Part shown: positions 26,001-39,352 of the stretch, piece after piece | Numbering within the stretch: position 1 is the first letter of the stretch | Layout: each line of letters starts with the position of its first letter | From: Stercorarius parasiticus | Lineage: Eukaryota > Chordata > Aves > Charadriiformes > Stercorariidae | Assembly: GCA_013396915.1 (NCBI GenBank) | Contig: VWZL01002573.1 | Location: 797,679 to 861,678 of the forward strand | Direction: 5' to 3' | DNA: 64,000 nt | The notes under the pieces: generated by a model | What the model saw: the letters and a program-made list of their open reading frames with translations, nothing else | Database searches by the model: none | Told to the model about the DNA's origin: nothing | Translations under genes and position numbers: made by a program

Positions 26001-27820
26001 GCAGTGTCAGAAATTTTAGCGTTATTTAATTATTTAACTTTGAAATGACAATTAAACTCCTGAGCTTGATTAATTTGGTAACAATAAGAATGTGTTGGGA
26101 ACGTTTACTTTTGTTCAGGGTGCCCTCCGTCCCAATTTTTCAAAGTGGAAAGGCCTTGTTTGCAGCATTTATTTGCAGTGTCTGCATCAAGAAAAAGTTC
26201 AAAACATCAGCTCATATTTTACTTGAAAATTGTTTCAGAAGAACCAGCTGGAAAAGAAAGAGAGACCATTGAAAATAAATGTCTTGCTCTGGTGAAACAT
26301 GAAAAACTTGGCAGAAGAGGTACAAAATTTTCTGCTAAGGCAGAGAATGACCTATCAAATCTACTACATTTAAAACATATTCTAAAATTTGGCTCTAAAA
26401 TGTACCTAAAAGTAGTGATATTGTAGAAAAACATTATAGGAATATCTTTTTTCTTTTTCCTTCCCCAAAATTCTTTAAATAATTTCTGTAGAAGTAACTT
26501 TCAAATTAAGTAGGTTTCCCTTTATTAAATTTAAGAAGGTAGAATTAGTTTCTATCTTGCATTAGAGAAAATAACTTGGGATTTCACAAAAAAACCCAAC
26601 CCTTTCATATCGAAAGATGAGAGAGAGACAGAAAATTGACTGTTCTCAGAAAAACATTAGGGCTTCAGAAAAGACAATTGGGCTCCTTGGTTTTAATGAC
26701 AATTCAGGAAAAAATTGCCCGTCAATCTGGACTGGAGGCTGCTTCAGGGAGAGAACTGATGCAGCACGACACTGTTGCTTCTCTGTCTTAGAATAACTAC
26801 AATCAAAACATTAGAAATGACACAGTTCTGAGACAAACTATTTAGAGAAGCACTCTGTATGCAGCGCCAAGTCGTTAGGCTGTATACTTCAGTAGAATTA
26901 AACAGCCTTATAAATTCCAAAGTTTGGATAGCGAGAGGCCCAATTTTGTGCAGCGATATATCAGGAGTCCCAGAATTACGCAGTTCAGAAAGTTCTCAAA
27001 GACTACATGGCCTGCAGCTGGAGGGGGCACAGGGGACTAAACACGTCTATCATTTTATCGCACCGTATAAAAGTCTCTCTAGCTACTAGAATTTTCCAGG
27101 TGCTGTTTAAAAAGATAAAATACAAGAAACAGATATAAACCTCACTCCTCCTCCTTAAGTATGCATAACCAGTTTTTTATTTTATGAATCCTATATGTTT
27201 TTGCACCCTTCTATGTGATTAACAAGAAAAAAAATATTATGAGGACTTGTAATGTATCGTTCTGGTTTCTTTCAGATCTGAAACAAACAGTACAAATCAC
27301 TAAGTGCCATCTCAGTTTACGCATGAAGAAAATCCACTGTGTTCGTGCTAAAACTGTTATATGCATGTTAAAAATACCCAAAAAATCCAAACTGTTTTCT
27401 AATACACAATTTAAAGCATTAGGGATGTGCGTAACCTCCCTAGCGCAGCACAGAGGCAGACTCAGCTCCTCCGGAGCGCTCCACAGTCCCGCCAAAGGAG
27501 CTCCGAGGCTGTTGGACTGGTGTTGACTCACATCGGCTGAGGCAGGGCATAGGCAGAGAGACGTGCAACCCTCAACACCCAGCTGTGCAGACTCACCCGG
27601 AGAAAAAGGGGTGCAAATCCGGAGCCAGAATAGAACTGTAATTCTGCAAAGTCAGTGAAATGAGGGAAGACCGGTACTGTGTGAGAATGGATAATGACCT
27701 TGGAATAGAAACCACCTGATGTTAGAAATTAGTTGGATGAGGGAGAACGAAAACAGAGATGTGGGACATGAGACATACAAGGAACTAGGACGCAAGTAAG
27801 AATGGCTCAATGTGAAACTG
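17044..27820. other. Unique non-coding DNA, no gene recognised
   Basis: Largest repeat-poor stretch of the window. It includes a T-rich patch with TTTG repeats (17512-17532), a T run (20224-20235), an open frame with a donor-like end near 18331-18648, and a perfect 13-bp hairpin (22258-22289). Good donor-like sites occur at 19005 (GATGAG then GTGAGT, plus) and 22290 (AACAG then GTAGGC, plus) without a convincing partner. No coding family recognised. Confidence 0.65.
22258..22289. repeat. Perfect 13-bp inverted repeat, 6-base loop
   Basis: Left arm TGTTTAGGATGGT (22258-22270), loop CCTCCC, right arm ACCATCCTAAACA (22277-22289). All 13 pairs are Watson-Crick, and the next two outward positions could form G-T wobbles in RNA. 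It is too short for a typical microRNA precursor. A donor-like CAG then GTAGGC begins at the right edge. Confidence 0.9.
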
Positions 27821-28194
27821 AATCATAGGATCGTCTAGGTTGGAAGGGGCCTTTCAGATCATTGAGTCCAACCATCAACCTAACACTGCCCAAACCACCA
27901 CTAGACCATGTCCCTCAGCACCACGTCTACCCATCTTTTAAACACCACCAGGGATGGTGATGCCACCACTTCCCTGGGCAGCCTGTTCCAATGCTTGACA
28001 ACCCTTTCAGTGAAGAAATTTTCCCTAATATCCATCCTAAACCTCCCCTGGAGCAACTTAAGGCCACTTCCTCTTGTCCTATCACCTGTTACTTGGGAGA
28101 AGAGACCAACCACCCACTTGCTCCGACCTCCTTTCAGGTAGTTGTAGAGAGCGAGGAGGTCTCCCCTCAGCCTCCTTTGCTCCAGGCTGAACCA
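27821..28194 (-). mobile_element. CR1 LINE 3' fragment with ORF2 C-terminus
   Basis: Reverse-strand CR1 copy. Its 3' end is at the left: AATCATAGGATCGTCTAGG is the reverse complement of the CR1 tail, followed by the 3' UTR reading TTGGACTCAATGATCTGAAAGG when reversed. The 5' truncation lies near 28194. It is one of the best preserved CR1 tails here, since its coding part is still uninterrupted. Confidence 0.96.
27901..28194 (-). pseudogene. CR1 ORF2 C-terminal fragment
   Basis: About 97 codons of the CR1 ORF2 C-terminal tail without any internal stop. Recognisable blocks in order: [40 protein letters not shown], then [19 protein letters not shown], ending in [14 protein letters not shown] and a TAG stop (27901-27903 on the plus strand). 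The catalytic reverse transcriptase core lies upstream and is absent because of 5' truncation, so the piece cannot act on its own. The intact frame suggests a younger copy than the others in this window. Confidence 0.93.
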
Positions 28195-29274
28195 AGCAGA
28201 ATGAAACCATGACTTCAATAAAAGAAGCCCAGGCCAACAATCCTTTCAATTCCTATGCTTTTCACAGAGGATCGCTGCTCTTGCTTTTCTGGCTTGAAAG
28301 AATCTTCATGGAGTGAGCACCCCAGTTCTGCAACTACTGTAAAAAGTATATAAATCCCAGCAGCCCATCAAAAGAGCTGCTTCTGCAAAATAACCTGGGC
28401 TTCAGAGGTTGGGTTTTGCCAGAAAGTCTTAGCGAAAACCTGTTGCTAAAAGGTATAGCGAAGCATAAAGGCAAATTCTTAATTCTATCTGCAGAGCAAG
28501 GTTTGAAAATTATATAGTACAGAAGATCTGGAACCACACACTGAACAATTAAAAATACTAGATAGCTGCATACTGATTAAATGCCACCTATTTAACGCAA
28601 GGATTTCCTTCTACGGAGAAAAATAGCACGTTATCATATAATTAAAGACTGCATGATAATGTACAAGGTACGAGTGGGTGAACCAAGGTCACTAAGGTTT
28701 TGAAGTATTAGACTGCAAGCACAGTAATGCGTATTAAATACAAAAAGCCCTTGCATTTAAAAATAGATCAAATGGAACAGAAACAGTGGCTGCACATACC
28801 TATACGGCTGCGAACATTTTAGTACCAGTAGACAAAAGGAGTGCAAAATAAAAGCTAAGATGCCAAGAATGAGAGCTAAATGGTTTTGGGTTTTTTTTTG
28901 GATTTTGTAGAAGCATTCAAGAGGTTTATCCACATGTACATATTAAAACTTTAAGGAAATTACCAGTAAAACATTAACCTTACAAAGAAATACTTTCCCT
29001 GTCTCAGTTTTTCACATAGAAAACCTGTTTCTTCTTAACCCAAACGCAACCTTTGATACTTATTCCCCCAAAACATTTGGTTTTCCTTTACCAAATGTTG
29101 TAGGTCCCCATTTTAGAACAAATGAAAACACAGGCAAAGGTCTATCGTTGAAGGAAACGGTAACAACAAAACAAACCCAAAAATTTAACCTCAACATGGC
29201 AGAGGTATAAATAACCTCTCTCAGCTCACGAATGTTTATCTTTCAAATGAAAAAGGTCTTCCGTTCTGGGGGTC

Positions 29275-29320
29275 AAAAAAAAAAAAAAAAGAAAAAAGGC
29301 AAAAGAAAAAAAGAAAAGAG
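29275..29320. repeat. A-rich low-complexity patch
   Basis: A 16-base A run (29275-29290) followed by GA-interrupted A tracts. It has no CR1 or SINE body upstream, so it is probably simple-sequence drift rather than a retroposed tail. Confidence 0.8.
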
Positions 29321-31117
29321 AACTGCCTTCATTTCTTTCTTAATTTGAGCTTCCCTCTAACAAACATCTACTGTTTGTTTCCTTATTTTAGGTCATGTAA
29401 GTCAGTTATGCGTGCCGCGCTTTTTAACTCTTTCCCACCTGCTGTTCTCCCACAGCATCGCCCCGGAGCTGAGAGAACCCAGACCGATGGAACCAGGGCT
29501 GCGGTAACCCAGGTACATCTGCCAGTGTCCGTTGCATACAGCGATACACACGAGTAACATGAAGTTTTAGTGCCCTTGGCAGTTAACCTTGGGCTGAAAA
29601 AAACCCTCAAAAAAGTAAAAAGGGGGTTTCATAGGAAAGCTCTGGCTTATGTAAAAAGATACAGAATGGGCAGTAAAACAGAAACGCATTTCAAACACTA
29701 CAGAAATGAAGTACTTCATTTTTCAACACAGAAGTGAGACAGAACTTTGTCCCTGTGTGTCCCAACCCTGATGCTCCATCAGGCTGGGTCCCAGCTTACT
29801 ATGCAGTTCTAAGAATTTTCTATTCATGCTGCTTGAAAAATCAGTTATGAAGATCTGCAGAACAAGCCCTTTCCCAGCAGATCAAGGCTGCCCGGACAAG
29901 CCTAAAGGCAGAAAATTAGTTACAAACACTGAATAAACTTTGTACGAGGTAGATCAGCTTTGACTCTTGTTGCATCGCATGGTGTTGCGCTGCAGGTGAA
30001 GAAGAGTTTCAACAGGGCCACAGCATCCGAACAACACAGTGAGTTTTATTCTTCAAATAAACAGCTAATGAGAGCTATTCAAAGTTCAGATTCGAGAACT
30101 AAGTAGCTTATTCATGAACTTATCCATCCTCTTATTCAACAGCATTTTACACGCTTCATTTTGAAAAGTCTCAGACGAAGTCGCTGCACTCAGAAGCTCA
30201 AAAATGAAGCTGTACCCTCATTTTGGACCCGTCTACTAAAACAAAGAAAAGCAAATATGTAAATTTCTAGTGAATTAAAGTGCCCCATTAGGAGTTCAAT
30301 TATATTCTGAAATTATGTCTTAATTGCTTTGCTCATAGATGAGCTGTACAGCTAACCAAAAATCTACTGCCATATAATCATCACTAAATTTCAGATATTG
30401 CCACACATTAAATTAACAGCAGATAATGAGTGGGAAAATTAGCTCTATTTCCGTAACAGAAAAAATTCTTCCCCTAGTACCTAGAGTGTTTTATATAGTT
30501 TCAAAAATAATATTCAAACAAAACTCTCCTGAATATCTAACATTTATTTTGACCAAAAGTCCAGAAGTCCACAAATTCAAAATAAATAGTCCAAGCAGAG
30601 TGCACATCAGATTTGTGTCACTAATATTTACTTAAAAAGAAGTCACATTTCTAAACTTCTGGAGAAATCTTCAAGAGATTGACCATTGTTTTACTTTGTG
30701 TGTTGCTAGCTATTTCTTTCCCACGTAACTTTTGTCTTTTTGAGTAGTAATCCCCGTGCCCAACTACTCTTTAGATTTTAACGTATAAGGTATTCCTGGT
30801 TATCAGTATCACAGACAGGTATTGCAAACGACCTGTAGTGCGAAAAACTCGTGAGAAAGAAAGAATAAGGAATAACGTTAAACGCAGAAAAAAAACCCCA
30901 AGCTGATTCATATTCTTGTAACTAAAAGGAGGAAAAGAAACCGAGCTCCTTCCATATAGCTTATTTTTCCCATTAGTAGGATAAATAGACTTACTAAAAA
31001 AAGTTAGAACTTCTGGAATTGTACTCAGGCTCCTGAGCTTCAGCTGCTGTTCAATTGTGACGACAACAACTAACTTATTACTTATTACAAATGTATAACA
31101 TAGATTATTTTACTTAC

Positions 31118-31215
31118 CTTTGCTGTCTGAAGGAAACAGATTTCAAAGATCTTGTCTGTAAATGATATATTCTTCAATATTTATGTCTCCAATGACCATC
31201 ATCGTCAATAAGGAT
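31118..31215 (-). other. Candidate 98-bp exon, probably non-coding if real
   Basis: On the minus strand the segment starts after TGTTTTTCTTCAG, a strong acceptor, and ends before GTAAGTAAAA, a near-ideal donor (AAAG then GTAAGT). All three frames contain a stop, so it cannot be an ordinary internal coding exon. A UTR exon, a lncRNA exon or a pseudo-exon remain possible. The flanking consensus is the best splice pair I found in the window. Confidence 0.25.
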
Positions 31216-31949
31216 CTGAAGAAAAACATCACAAAGCCAGGTTAGTTGCAACTAGACTTAAGATTTTTACAAACTGTATTTCTTTTATTAGGAAGGCACT
31301 AAGTAAAATTTTACATTCCATACATTCATTTATTAACTGCTGTTAAAAACAGACAAGCACCAGAGCCATTTCACGGGAAGGCATTTGCCTATTTGAGGCA
31401 GAGAGCAATTACTCCACATGAGCATATTTAAGACGAAACACACCAAACATAGGAAATTCAGTTATCATACCAAAATAACGACAGCAGTAATTATCCCATG
31501 AGTTAAAAGATTAAAAAAGACAAATAAAATTACAAATTAGTATTGAAGTGTGTTATATTATAAGCACTAATAGATTATCAAAATTGAAACCACCTCTCTA
31601 AACTCTGAAAAGCCAAATTGAAGGTAATTTTGAGACAACGTCCCTAAAAAGGCCAGTTATCGTTTTATTAAAACAACTCCACGTTATTCAACAGTATAAC
31701 CATACAGTATCATTTATTAGCGCTGTTTTCATATTTCAGTACTGTAACTATGGAAAGATGAATTAAAACAAAAAAAATATTACTTGCTTATGGTAAGGTC
31801 AGCATCAAATGAACTAGTCCATGTATGTATTTTCTTTGGAATCAACCTATGATAAAATGCCCAATAGCTACAACTTTTTTTTTCAGGTCTCAACTTCTTT
31901 CATTGAACGAGAAACCCCTTGTCTATTTATTAATACCACAATAAAATTT

Positions 31950-32170
31950 CCACAGAGTAGCTGAGGTTGCCAGGAACCTCTGGAGAACATCTGGTCCACC
32001 CCGCCTGCTCAAGCAGGGCAACCTAGCGCTGGTGGCCCAGGACCATGTCCAGTTGGACTTTGAACATCTCCTCCATGGGTGGAGACTCCTCAGCCTCTCT
32101 GGGCCACCTGGTCCAGTGGTCAACTACCCTCAAGTTAAAAGGTGTTTCCTGACCTTCAGAATGTCCTGAC
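31950..32170 (-). mobile_element. CR1 LINE 3' fragment, diverged
   Basis: Reverse-strand CR1. Landmarks on the plus strand are CACAGAGTAGCTGAGGTTG near the tail, CCTGCTCAAGCAGGGCAACC, CAGGACCATGTCCAG, GGTGGAGACTCCTCAGCCTC and GTGTTTCCTGACCTTCAGA, all in CR1 order. The tail octamers are eroded. It belongs to a different CR1 subfamily from 27821-28194, because the region upstream of the tail (the CTGCTCAAGCAGG block) is of another type. The right edge is uncertain by about 50 bases. Confidence 0.9.
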
Positions 32171-34736
32171 GTTCTCTGCTCTGGAGAACATTTACTTAAC
32201 GACGGAACTTCAAAAGTCAGGATAACCAACCCTGACGTACGTGCTCAACAGCATATACCACATTAAGCCCCACTGGTCCCCGTATAACCTAACATCCTGC
32301 AACACTTTTGAAATCTTTCAGTCCCCATTTAGCAACAGCTGCAATTAACTAGAAGACTAATGAAGTCAAAAAGCTTTCGTTTTGTAAACAATTTTCCCCT
32401 CTACTCATTCAATTCCACTTGGTTTAATTTTTCTCAGTTTAGGGAGGAATCCAACTCTGAGCAAAGGAAAACCCTTTAGCGACTCCTCTGACAGTACACA
32501 ACCACAGCAGCAATCCGACTTGGGTTAACACAAGCAACTAATTCATCATCTTGAATATATATTTGGTTTAAAACATGATTTATCTATTTACTAACTTATT
32601 TATTTGCAGGCCTGGGACATCTGATTGCCAGCAGCCAGGACGTGTGCGGAAAGGTGACCACATCACCAGACCACTTAGCAGCTTCTGTGGACAATTTATT
32701 GCTGCTTAAAGCCATAATAGTTAAATACCTCTAATAGCAAAACCACTGAGTTTTTGCAGTTTGTCTCTATCAATGCAAAAAATTATTTCAATCTCAGCTT
32801 TATCTGAATTGTCCACGTTTGTTTCTTCTGAATTCAATCCAAAGCCCCACAACTTCCATCACCTGAGAACGAACACCTTTCAAATCGACTTCTGCGAAAC
32901 AGCAAGTTATCGAATACTTAAATAGATATTCTTTGCTCTTTCTAGTACTTCCAAAAATTTAAAACCGCTGTAGAAAAAATAACTGTCAGATCAGTCTCTG
33001 AAATAAAATTGCATTGGCTATACCACGATTATGCTAACTCTCTTTTTCTAATGAAAAATCTGAAAAAGAAATTGGATGTACACTGTGCCTTGATGCTTGC
33101 CAAACTGAGACTTGATGGATTGGTACGGAAAAAAATTCTGGATACAAAATGACCCTATTAAAGTATTAAAAAGCTGCTGAGTAGGAACTGAAAGCGATGC
33201 TGCCCCAGCAGACTGCCACTGCGCTTTCAGATATGGTTCAAGACGGGGTTGAGGGGCAGGAGAGGCATGGAAGAAAAGTTTTTCAAATGATTTAAGGCTA
33301 ACGAAATACCATGAAGCACCCAGAAGCAGTCTGTGAAACAAACGGGCACACAACAAGTTCTGCTGATAGACAACCCCATCTCAGATTGCAAATGTTGCTC
33401 CATTAAGGTACGCCACGTGAATATTAAACCCCAAATAATTACCTTTAATTCAACAGGTCTGCATCTTGTGCAGTTGTGACATACCCTTCTTTTGTCAGCT
33501 ACGCTTGGCTTTTTCTGTACTGTACTTGTTTTATTTGCCAAACCAATAAAGTCAGAGGAACAAACTGGTACGGAAGCCAAAGCAGAATCCATCAACAGAT
33601 TTGTTTAATAAGCTCAGCGCGGAAGATGGTTATCAGTGGTCAGAGCAGAAAGCACACCTGCTGACAGGGAGACCTTAACATGGAAGACGCGCTGAGAACT
33701 GGAGTAAAAACTGCTTCTTTAAAAGCGGAACACATACTATGGCGCAACTACAGGGAAACAAACGCGACATTTCATTTTGCCATTTTAAGCAATTATTCTT
33801 CAAAGTGGTTCAGAGCCTGTGACTTGTTTTCCCTAAAAGCAACTTTGCGCATGTAATTCGGTGCTGTGGCTTTGTCTCAACTGCCCTTCCAACTTAGCAC
33901 CCAATTTTCTTAAGCAGTTGAATCATACACAAATTTCCCCAGATTTTTGAAGTGCCACTGAAAAGACTTTTATTTTTTTTCACCTGACAAGTAAATCATT
34001 CTCGCTTTGCCTTTTGTCTTGATAGATATTTTCTTTTTTTGTTGGCACTGAAATGCACAACCAAAATCCGGATATTTAAACTCTGCTCCCATTGCAGATG
34101 TTATTTCTGATCAGATTTAATCATCTTTCTCTCATACACGACAACTGCAATAATTGTAAGGGTATCGTTTTGTTCTCAAAACCTCTAAGCCTTCCTCAAA
34201 GGCACTTGAGCATCACATCACAGGGAAAAAGTTTCTTCTGTGTTAAACCCACTTTTCAGGGGAATCTTCTAAATCTCTTGGGACCCGTTCATTTTACTGA
34301 ACGGCACCCAAGAGTTTTGTTGTTTTTTTCTTTATATGATTTTATGATCATCATCCCAACAGCCAGAAGGAGTCACTATGATCTCATCTTCAATTCCTGT
34401 GAATTTACCAATGAAATTAAAACATTTTCTTTTTAATAACACATTATCTTATTTACAAAACCTGATTCCTATGTGCCATTTGCCACTGACACAAAAAAGT
34501 CACAGTTACGTGGCACTAGAAATAAGTGGACAGTCGTAAAGAGACTGAAAACAGACATTTTCCATCTTAAAGTCTATATTCTCTATTTTTATATTTTTTT
34601 AAAATTCTCTAGCACCTTGTTTTGAATGTTGTTCCTCTAAATATCCTAGAGTATGAAGAGTTGGTTCTACAAGATTCTGCACGCTTGTCTGGTGCCAACC
34701 CACAAAACATATGTCTCTGCTCAAATGGAAGAATCT

Positions 34737-34787
34737 GTTTTGATTTTTTTCTTTTTTTTTGGTTTTTTTTTTGGTTTTTTTTTTAAT
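34737..34787. repeat. T-rich low-complexity tract with GG interruptions
   Basis: T runs of 8 to 10 bases separated by C or GG. On the minus strand this reads as A tracts spaced by CC. Simple sequence only. Confidence 0.85.
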
Positions 34788-37700
34788 TTCTTCCTGGACT
34801 GGGGACAAAACATTTATTTGGATACAACTCAACATTTTGTATCTTCTGAGATATGAAACTTTCTCAATCCCAAATATATTTTCCTTAGTTTATTCCCAAA
34901 CAGCAACTTTGAAGAATCTACACCATCTGAACACATGACAATAATCAAAGTAAATGCTCAAAAAGCATTGGGGAAAAATAATAAATTGGTTTTAGACATT
35001 ATTTTTTATGCTCCTGGGTGCTCCTAAGTCTTGAAACCATCAGATTTATTTTTAACCTAAATAGTTTATTGCATAGCTATGCAAAAACATCAATGTATTT
35101 TTCTAATGTCATTAGCTTTCCATTTGTTCCCATTGTAAATAGCTTTTGTACTCTATTTTTGTATTATTTGGGATAAGGTAGATTTTTTTCCCCCCGCTAT
35201 TGTTGACACAACAGCACAAAGTATTGTTGAAACATTTTACCAAAATACGCAGAAAATGATATGGCGCAGGCCAACCCGACCCCGCCACCACATTTCTTTA
35301 GAGGAGTCTCTGGCCGTTCCAGAGCTCCGATGGTGAAACCTTGTTTCTCCCCGGGTTGTGGAAACCGTCCGCACCCACCCCATGCTGGGGGTTTGCTTTT
35401 CATTAGAATATCACAAATGCAAACAAAAGACACACTAACCTCAGGACTTAAATATTTGCTTTAGTTTCAGCAAATTAGCTTCTTGAAAGAGCCAAGTTCT
35501 GCACAGGCATAAATCAAAAGTAACTTTGATGAAGTTACATGCGTTACTTTAAATCACACGGGTGAAAAACAAGCCTGAAATTCATATAGATGTTTAGGTA
35601 TTAAAAGAAAGCTATTAACTTGGACAGGTGCAAAATTTCAGACCATTTGCTTTTAGATAAGGGAATATAAGCGAGAAATACTACAAAGGCTTTGCAATCT
35701 CCATCAGTCATTTCTCTCCAGGAGGTATGTTTTGCTTAGTTGTGAGAAAAAACCCAAACTTAGAGTCGCATGAAGATTATTTCATACTAAGACACGTATA
35801 CACAGAAAACGTTAGAAATTTTAGTGTGCATGATAGAAAAGTCTGCGTACAGCCACCCAGGGCTAACTGAAAGTCTTTTCTACGTGTTTTTTTGCTGACA
35901 AATTTAAAGGACGGGTAGATTTGAAAAACACCAAAGGGATCTTTGTTTTCCAGCTTTCTATTTTTACGCCCATAATCACAGACGGACGTGGCGTGCTGGC
36001 GATCACACCTGATGCGCGCGGTGGGAGAGGAAGAAAGCCCCGGGAAGCAGCACTGCCCACAACGCACCGCGATCCCCACCAAGGTTACCTTCTCTCATCT
36101 CAGAACCCGCCAGATGATTCAACTCAAGTTGGAAAGGCCATAAAAGAAATAGGAGGAAAACCACCCGAGTTTCCTTTTTTTTTGTTCCACAGTAATGCAG
36201 ACAAGTCAGCCTCGGTATTTTCCCAAATTAAGAATTTTAAGCAAGAAATAAATAAACTGTGTCTGTCTTGCTTTCATGAGAGACAAGCGAGAACTAATGA
36301 GATCGCATGACAGATGACTCTGCTCCAATACTGTTCTAAGAAAGAATTTCACCCTGCTTTTAACTGTTATTTACCATTTTATCGACACCAATATAACTGC
36401 ACTTCCTAATTAGCATTTAAAAAAAAAAAAAGACATTTTAACTAAAAGTCTGAAAGCCTCACTAAATTCATCATTAGTAGGCTGGGGAAGGCCAGTCTTT
36501 GCAGTTCTCGAGCGTCCTCCAGCAGCACTCGGGTCCACGTCATTAATGAAATTTGTCATTGCGCTGAGCAAAGCCGGACTTGGCAACGCAGCTCCCCGCA
36601 GTCCTCAGGGCAAAACGCCGTGCTGTGGGGCTCCTTCCATGGGGGCACCGTTTCTGCAGCTGATACTTGCATATATAGAGATATAGATGCTATATTTAAG
36701 TCTAAACCATATGTGGATACATATAAATACCATATTTATAAGCACATATAAAACCCCAAAATGTATTTTCTCTATGTAGTAGTTACACTGATACTTTATT
36801 TTTTAATCTAGTCAAAATCCCAGTACTATTAAAAGTTCTGAGAACCGAAAAAAACCCCACCAAATAACAGCCCTCAATGAGACACTACTACATTATAAAG
36901 CAATCCCATTTCTCTTCCAAACATGAATATCTACATTTCTTTCCTTTCTAGGTTATTTATAAATACTGTTTTAGCAGCTAATCTCTCTTTAAAGCTCAAC
37001 AGTGTAACTTCTTCTTCTACAATTAGCAAAAGCAAAATTCTCCATGGAGATTGTCTAACGTGCAACCATCTCTCGGAGTATCATAGGACTTCAGGCAGTA
37101 CATCTTAGGAAACTACTTTGAGACTACAAAAGGGGTAGAATAAACTAAAAGAGAAAAAACCAAAAGGAACACACAAAAACCCACCCCAAACCTCCCAAAA
37201 AATCCCCTATCAACCCAACCACTAAGGGAGTGTGCCCCCCTCGCTTCGGTCCCTGCCATGGAGTATGTTCTGCCACAACATCATTCACAAGCGCATGAAC
37301 ATGGCATCTAGACTTTTCGTCCCTATTCTCACTTATTTGGTACTACGTTAAGAGTAGAGCATGCTCTCGGAGCTAGAGAGATTTACATGAGCACGGAAGT
37401 TATGACTCATTCAACCAAGCACGGAGAAGCTTTTGCATCCATTTATTCCATATCTCAGGTGGTCTTTGAATGGGGCTGCCCAACCAGCATCTACACCATC
37501 TGCAGCCATAGGGAGATGAAGAACGTAGGGTTTAAACTCCAGTTTATCAGAAAGCAATGACAAACCAGGAAACCGAGCGCTTCCACAGGAACAGGAGGAG
37601 GATCAGGAGCAGATCAAAGCAAAGCTGGAGTGGGTACCAGGAGGGACTACAAACACCAACGGGAAAAACCTTGCCTTGCTACGAGTAGCCCAGAAATTAA

Positions 37701-39352
37701 GATGAGACATGAGAAGAATCCCTCATTCATGTAAGTTCAACATGGGAAAAGTGAGGGAAAAGCAAGCCCTGTGCTGTCCTAAGAAAATTATTATTATCCA
37801 CAGCAAACTAGGTCATAGAAGTGAGTCGGGTTTACTAAATATGTACTTTCTTTGTAGTTAAGCAACCACTGTCAAAGTAATGAGATTTACTCACATTTCA
37901 CCCAAGTGCTCTTTTGAATTCTGACTAATTAAAATAACCACTAAATGACCAGTCACACATACCGCACCTTTCAGTGAAGATGACGCATCAGCAAATTTGA
38001 ACAATTTCTCAAAAAAGAAGATGGTTTTGACCTTTTTACAATTTCCATATACAAAAGAACATACTTTGCATCTATGCTGCCATTCATCCAAACATCCACC
38101 GTATCTAAAATTATGCTCTCAAATGTAATTCATTTCCCAAGTCACGTGAAGATGACAGAGGTCTTACTTTACTAATGGAAAACTGTGGCGAGTGATTTTT
38201 AGTGCCCTTCGCAAATTCTTGGGGTGTTGGTGACAGTTGGAAACAAAATACAACATTTCTGTCAACTGTAATTTTGTGGTTACAACACTGCAACGATAGT
38301 TGAAATTCTTCTGAAGAAGTGAAAATGCATAAATCAGGAAAAATGAATGAAAAGATTAGCAATACTACTTATTGTTTATTTTCGGATTGAAGAAAGAACA
38401 CAGAAAAATATTTTTAAAACTGCAAGTATCACTACGCTTTATACCACAATGTTCTTCCTCTGCTGTTTAGACGGTTCCAAAAATATTCACCTGCGATTTG
38501 TGGCAGTTACTATCAACCTAACAGCATTTTATAGCTCCAGGGCAGCCTATGTCTGTAACAAATCTGTAGAGAACTGATGTCATAGTAATAATTTTTCTAA
38601 ACATAGAACTAAAGACTGAAGGAACTGCATTATAGAACTGTAGATACAAAGCTTTAGTTTCTGAATGGCTATTTCCTATCGATAATTGCATTTAAAACCT
38701 GCAAAGATGTTACAAGTTGGACTAAAGTTCTATTTTTGGTTGATTTTGAGAGAACTGCATACTGACATTAACTATTATAAAATAATTAGTGTTCCTGTGC
38801 TTTCAAGCAGTGAATACCAGAAATCATGACACTGAATCAAAAACTGAAAAGAGGACAGTACACAGCAGATGAAACACTGACGTCTCTTCAGAGACTTTCT
38901 TTTAAAATGGAAAAAATGGCACAGTGTTGAGCCTCAATTGTTTGAAGAAATATTCTTCTCCTCCAAAATTAAATGAGAAACATTTAGAAGCGCAAAATGC
39001 TGTAAATTTAAGAATGTATGAATTTGTGATGATTACACAGCAAAAGAAAAAAAAAGCATCTCTTCAGATATGTCTCTTGTTTTATTTTCTGTCTTCTTTA
39101 AAGAACAGAAAAGGCAATCAAATGCAACAGCAAAATTGTATTAATTGGCTGATCTTGTGATGGTTTCCATTCAACAGTATTTTTCCATTCATTTAGTTGA
39201 AGGATAATTATTCAGCTCGAACTGTGAAGTTTTACACCACGTTTCAAATACCAATAGGCAGAATGTTACTGCTTTGTAGAAAACCGGGACCAAAAGAGGA
39301 AGGACTCAGGGACACCGGCAGAGCCCCTGTTACCTGTTCAGCAGAGTCATAC

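Larger units (their letters stand above)
28195..31949. other. Unique non-coding DNA with A-rich patch
   Basis: No gene recognised. It holds an A-rich low-complexity patch (29275-29320), a short splice-bounded open segment (29456-29512, plus) and a minus-strand splice-bounded segment (31118-31215). Confidence 0.6.

Noticed and set aside
29275..29320. Poly(A) tail of a processed pseudogene or SINE
   Set aside because: No gene-like or SINE body lies next to it and no target duplication is visible.
35985..36075. CpG-island promoter
   Set aside because: The CpG-rich stretch is under 100 bases and the surroundings are AT-rich; no transcript start signals are apparent.
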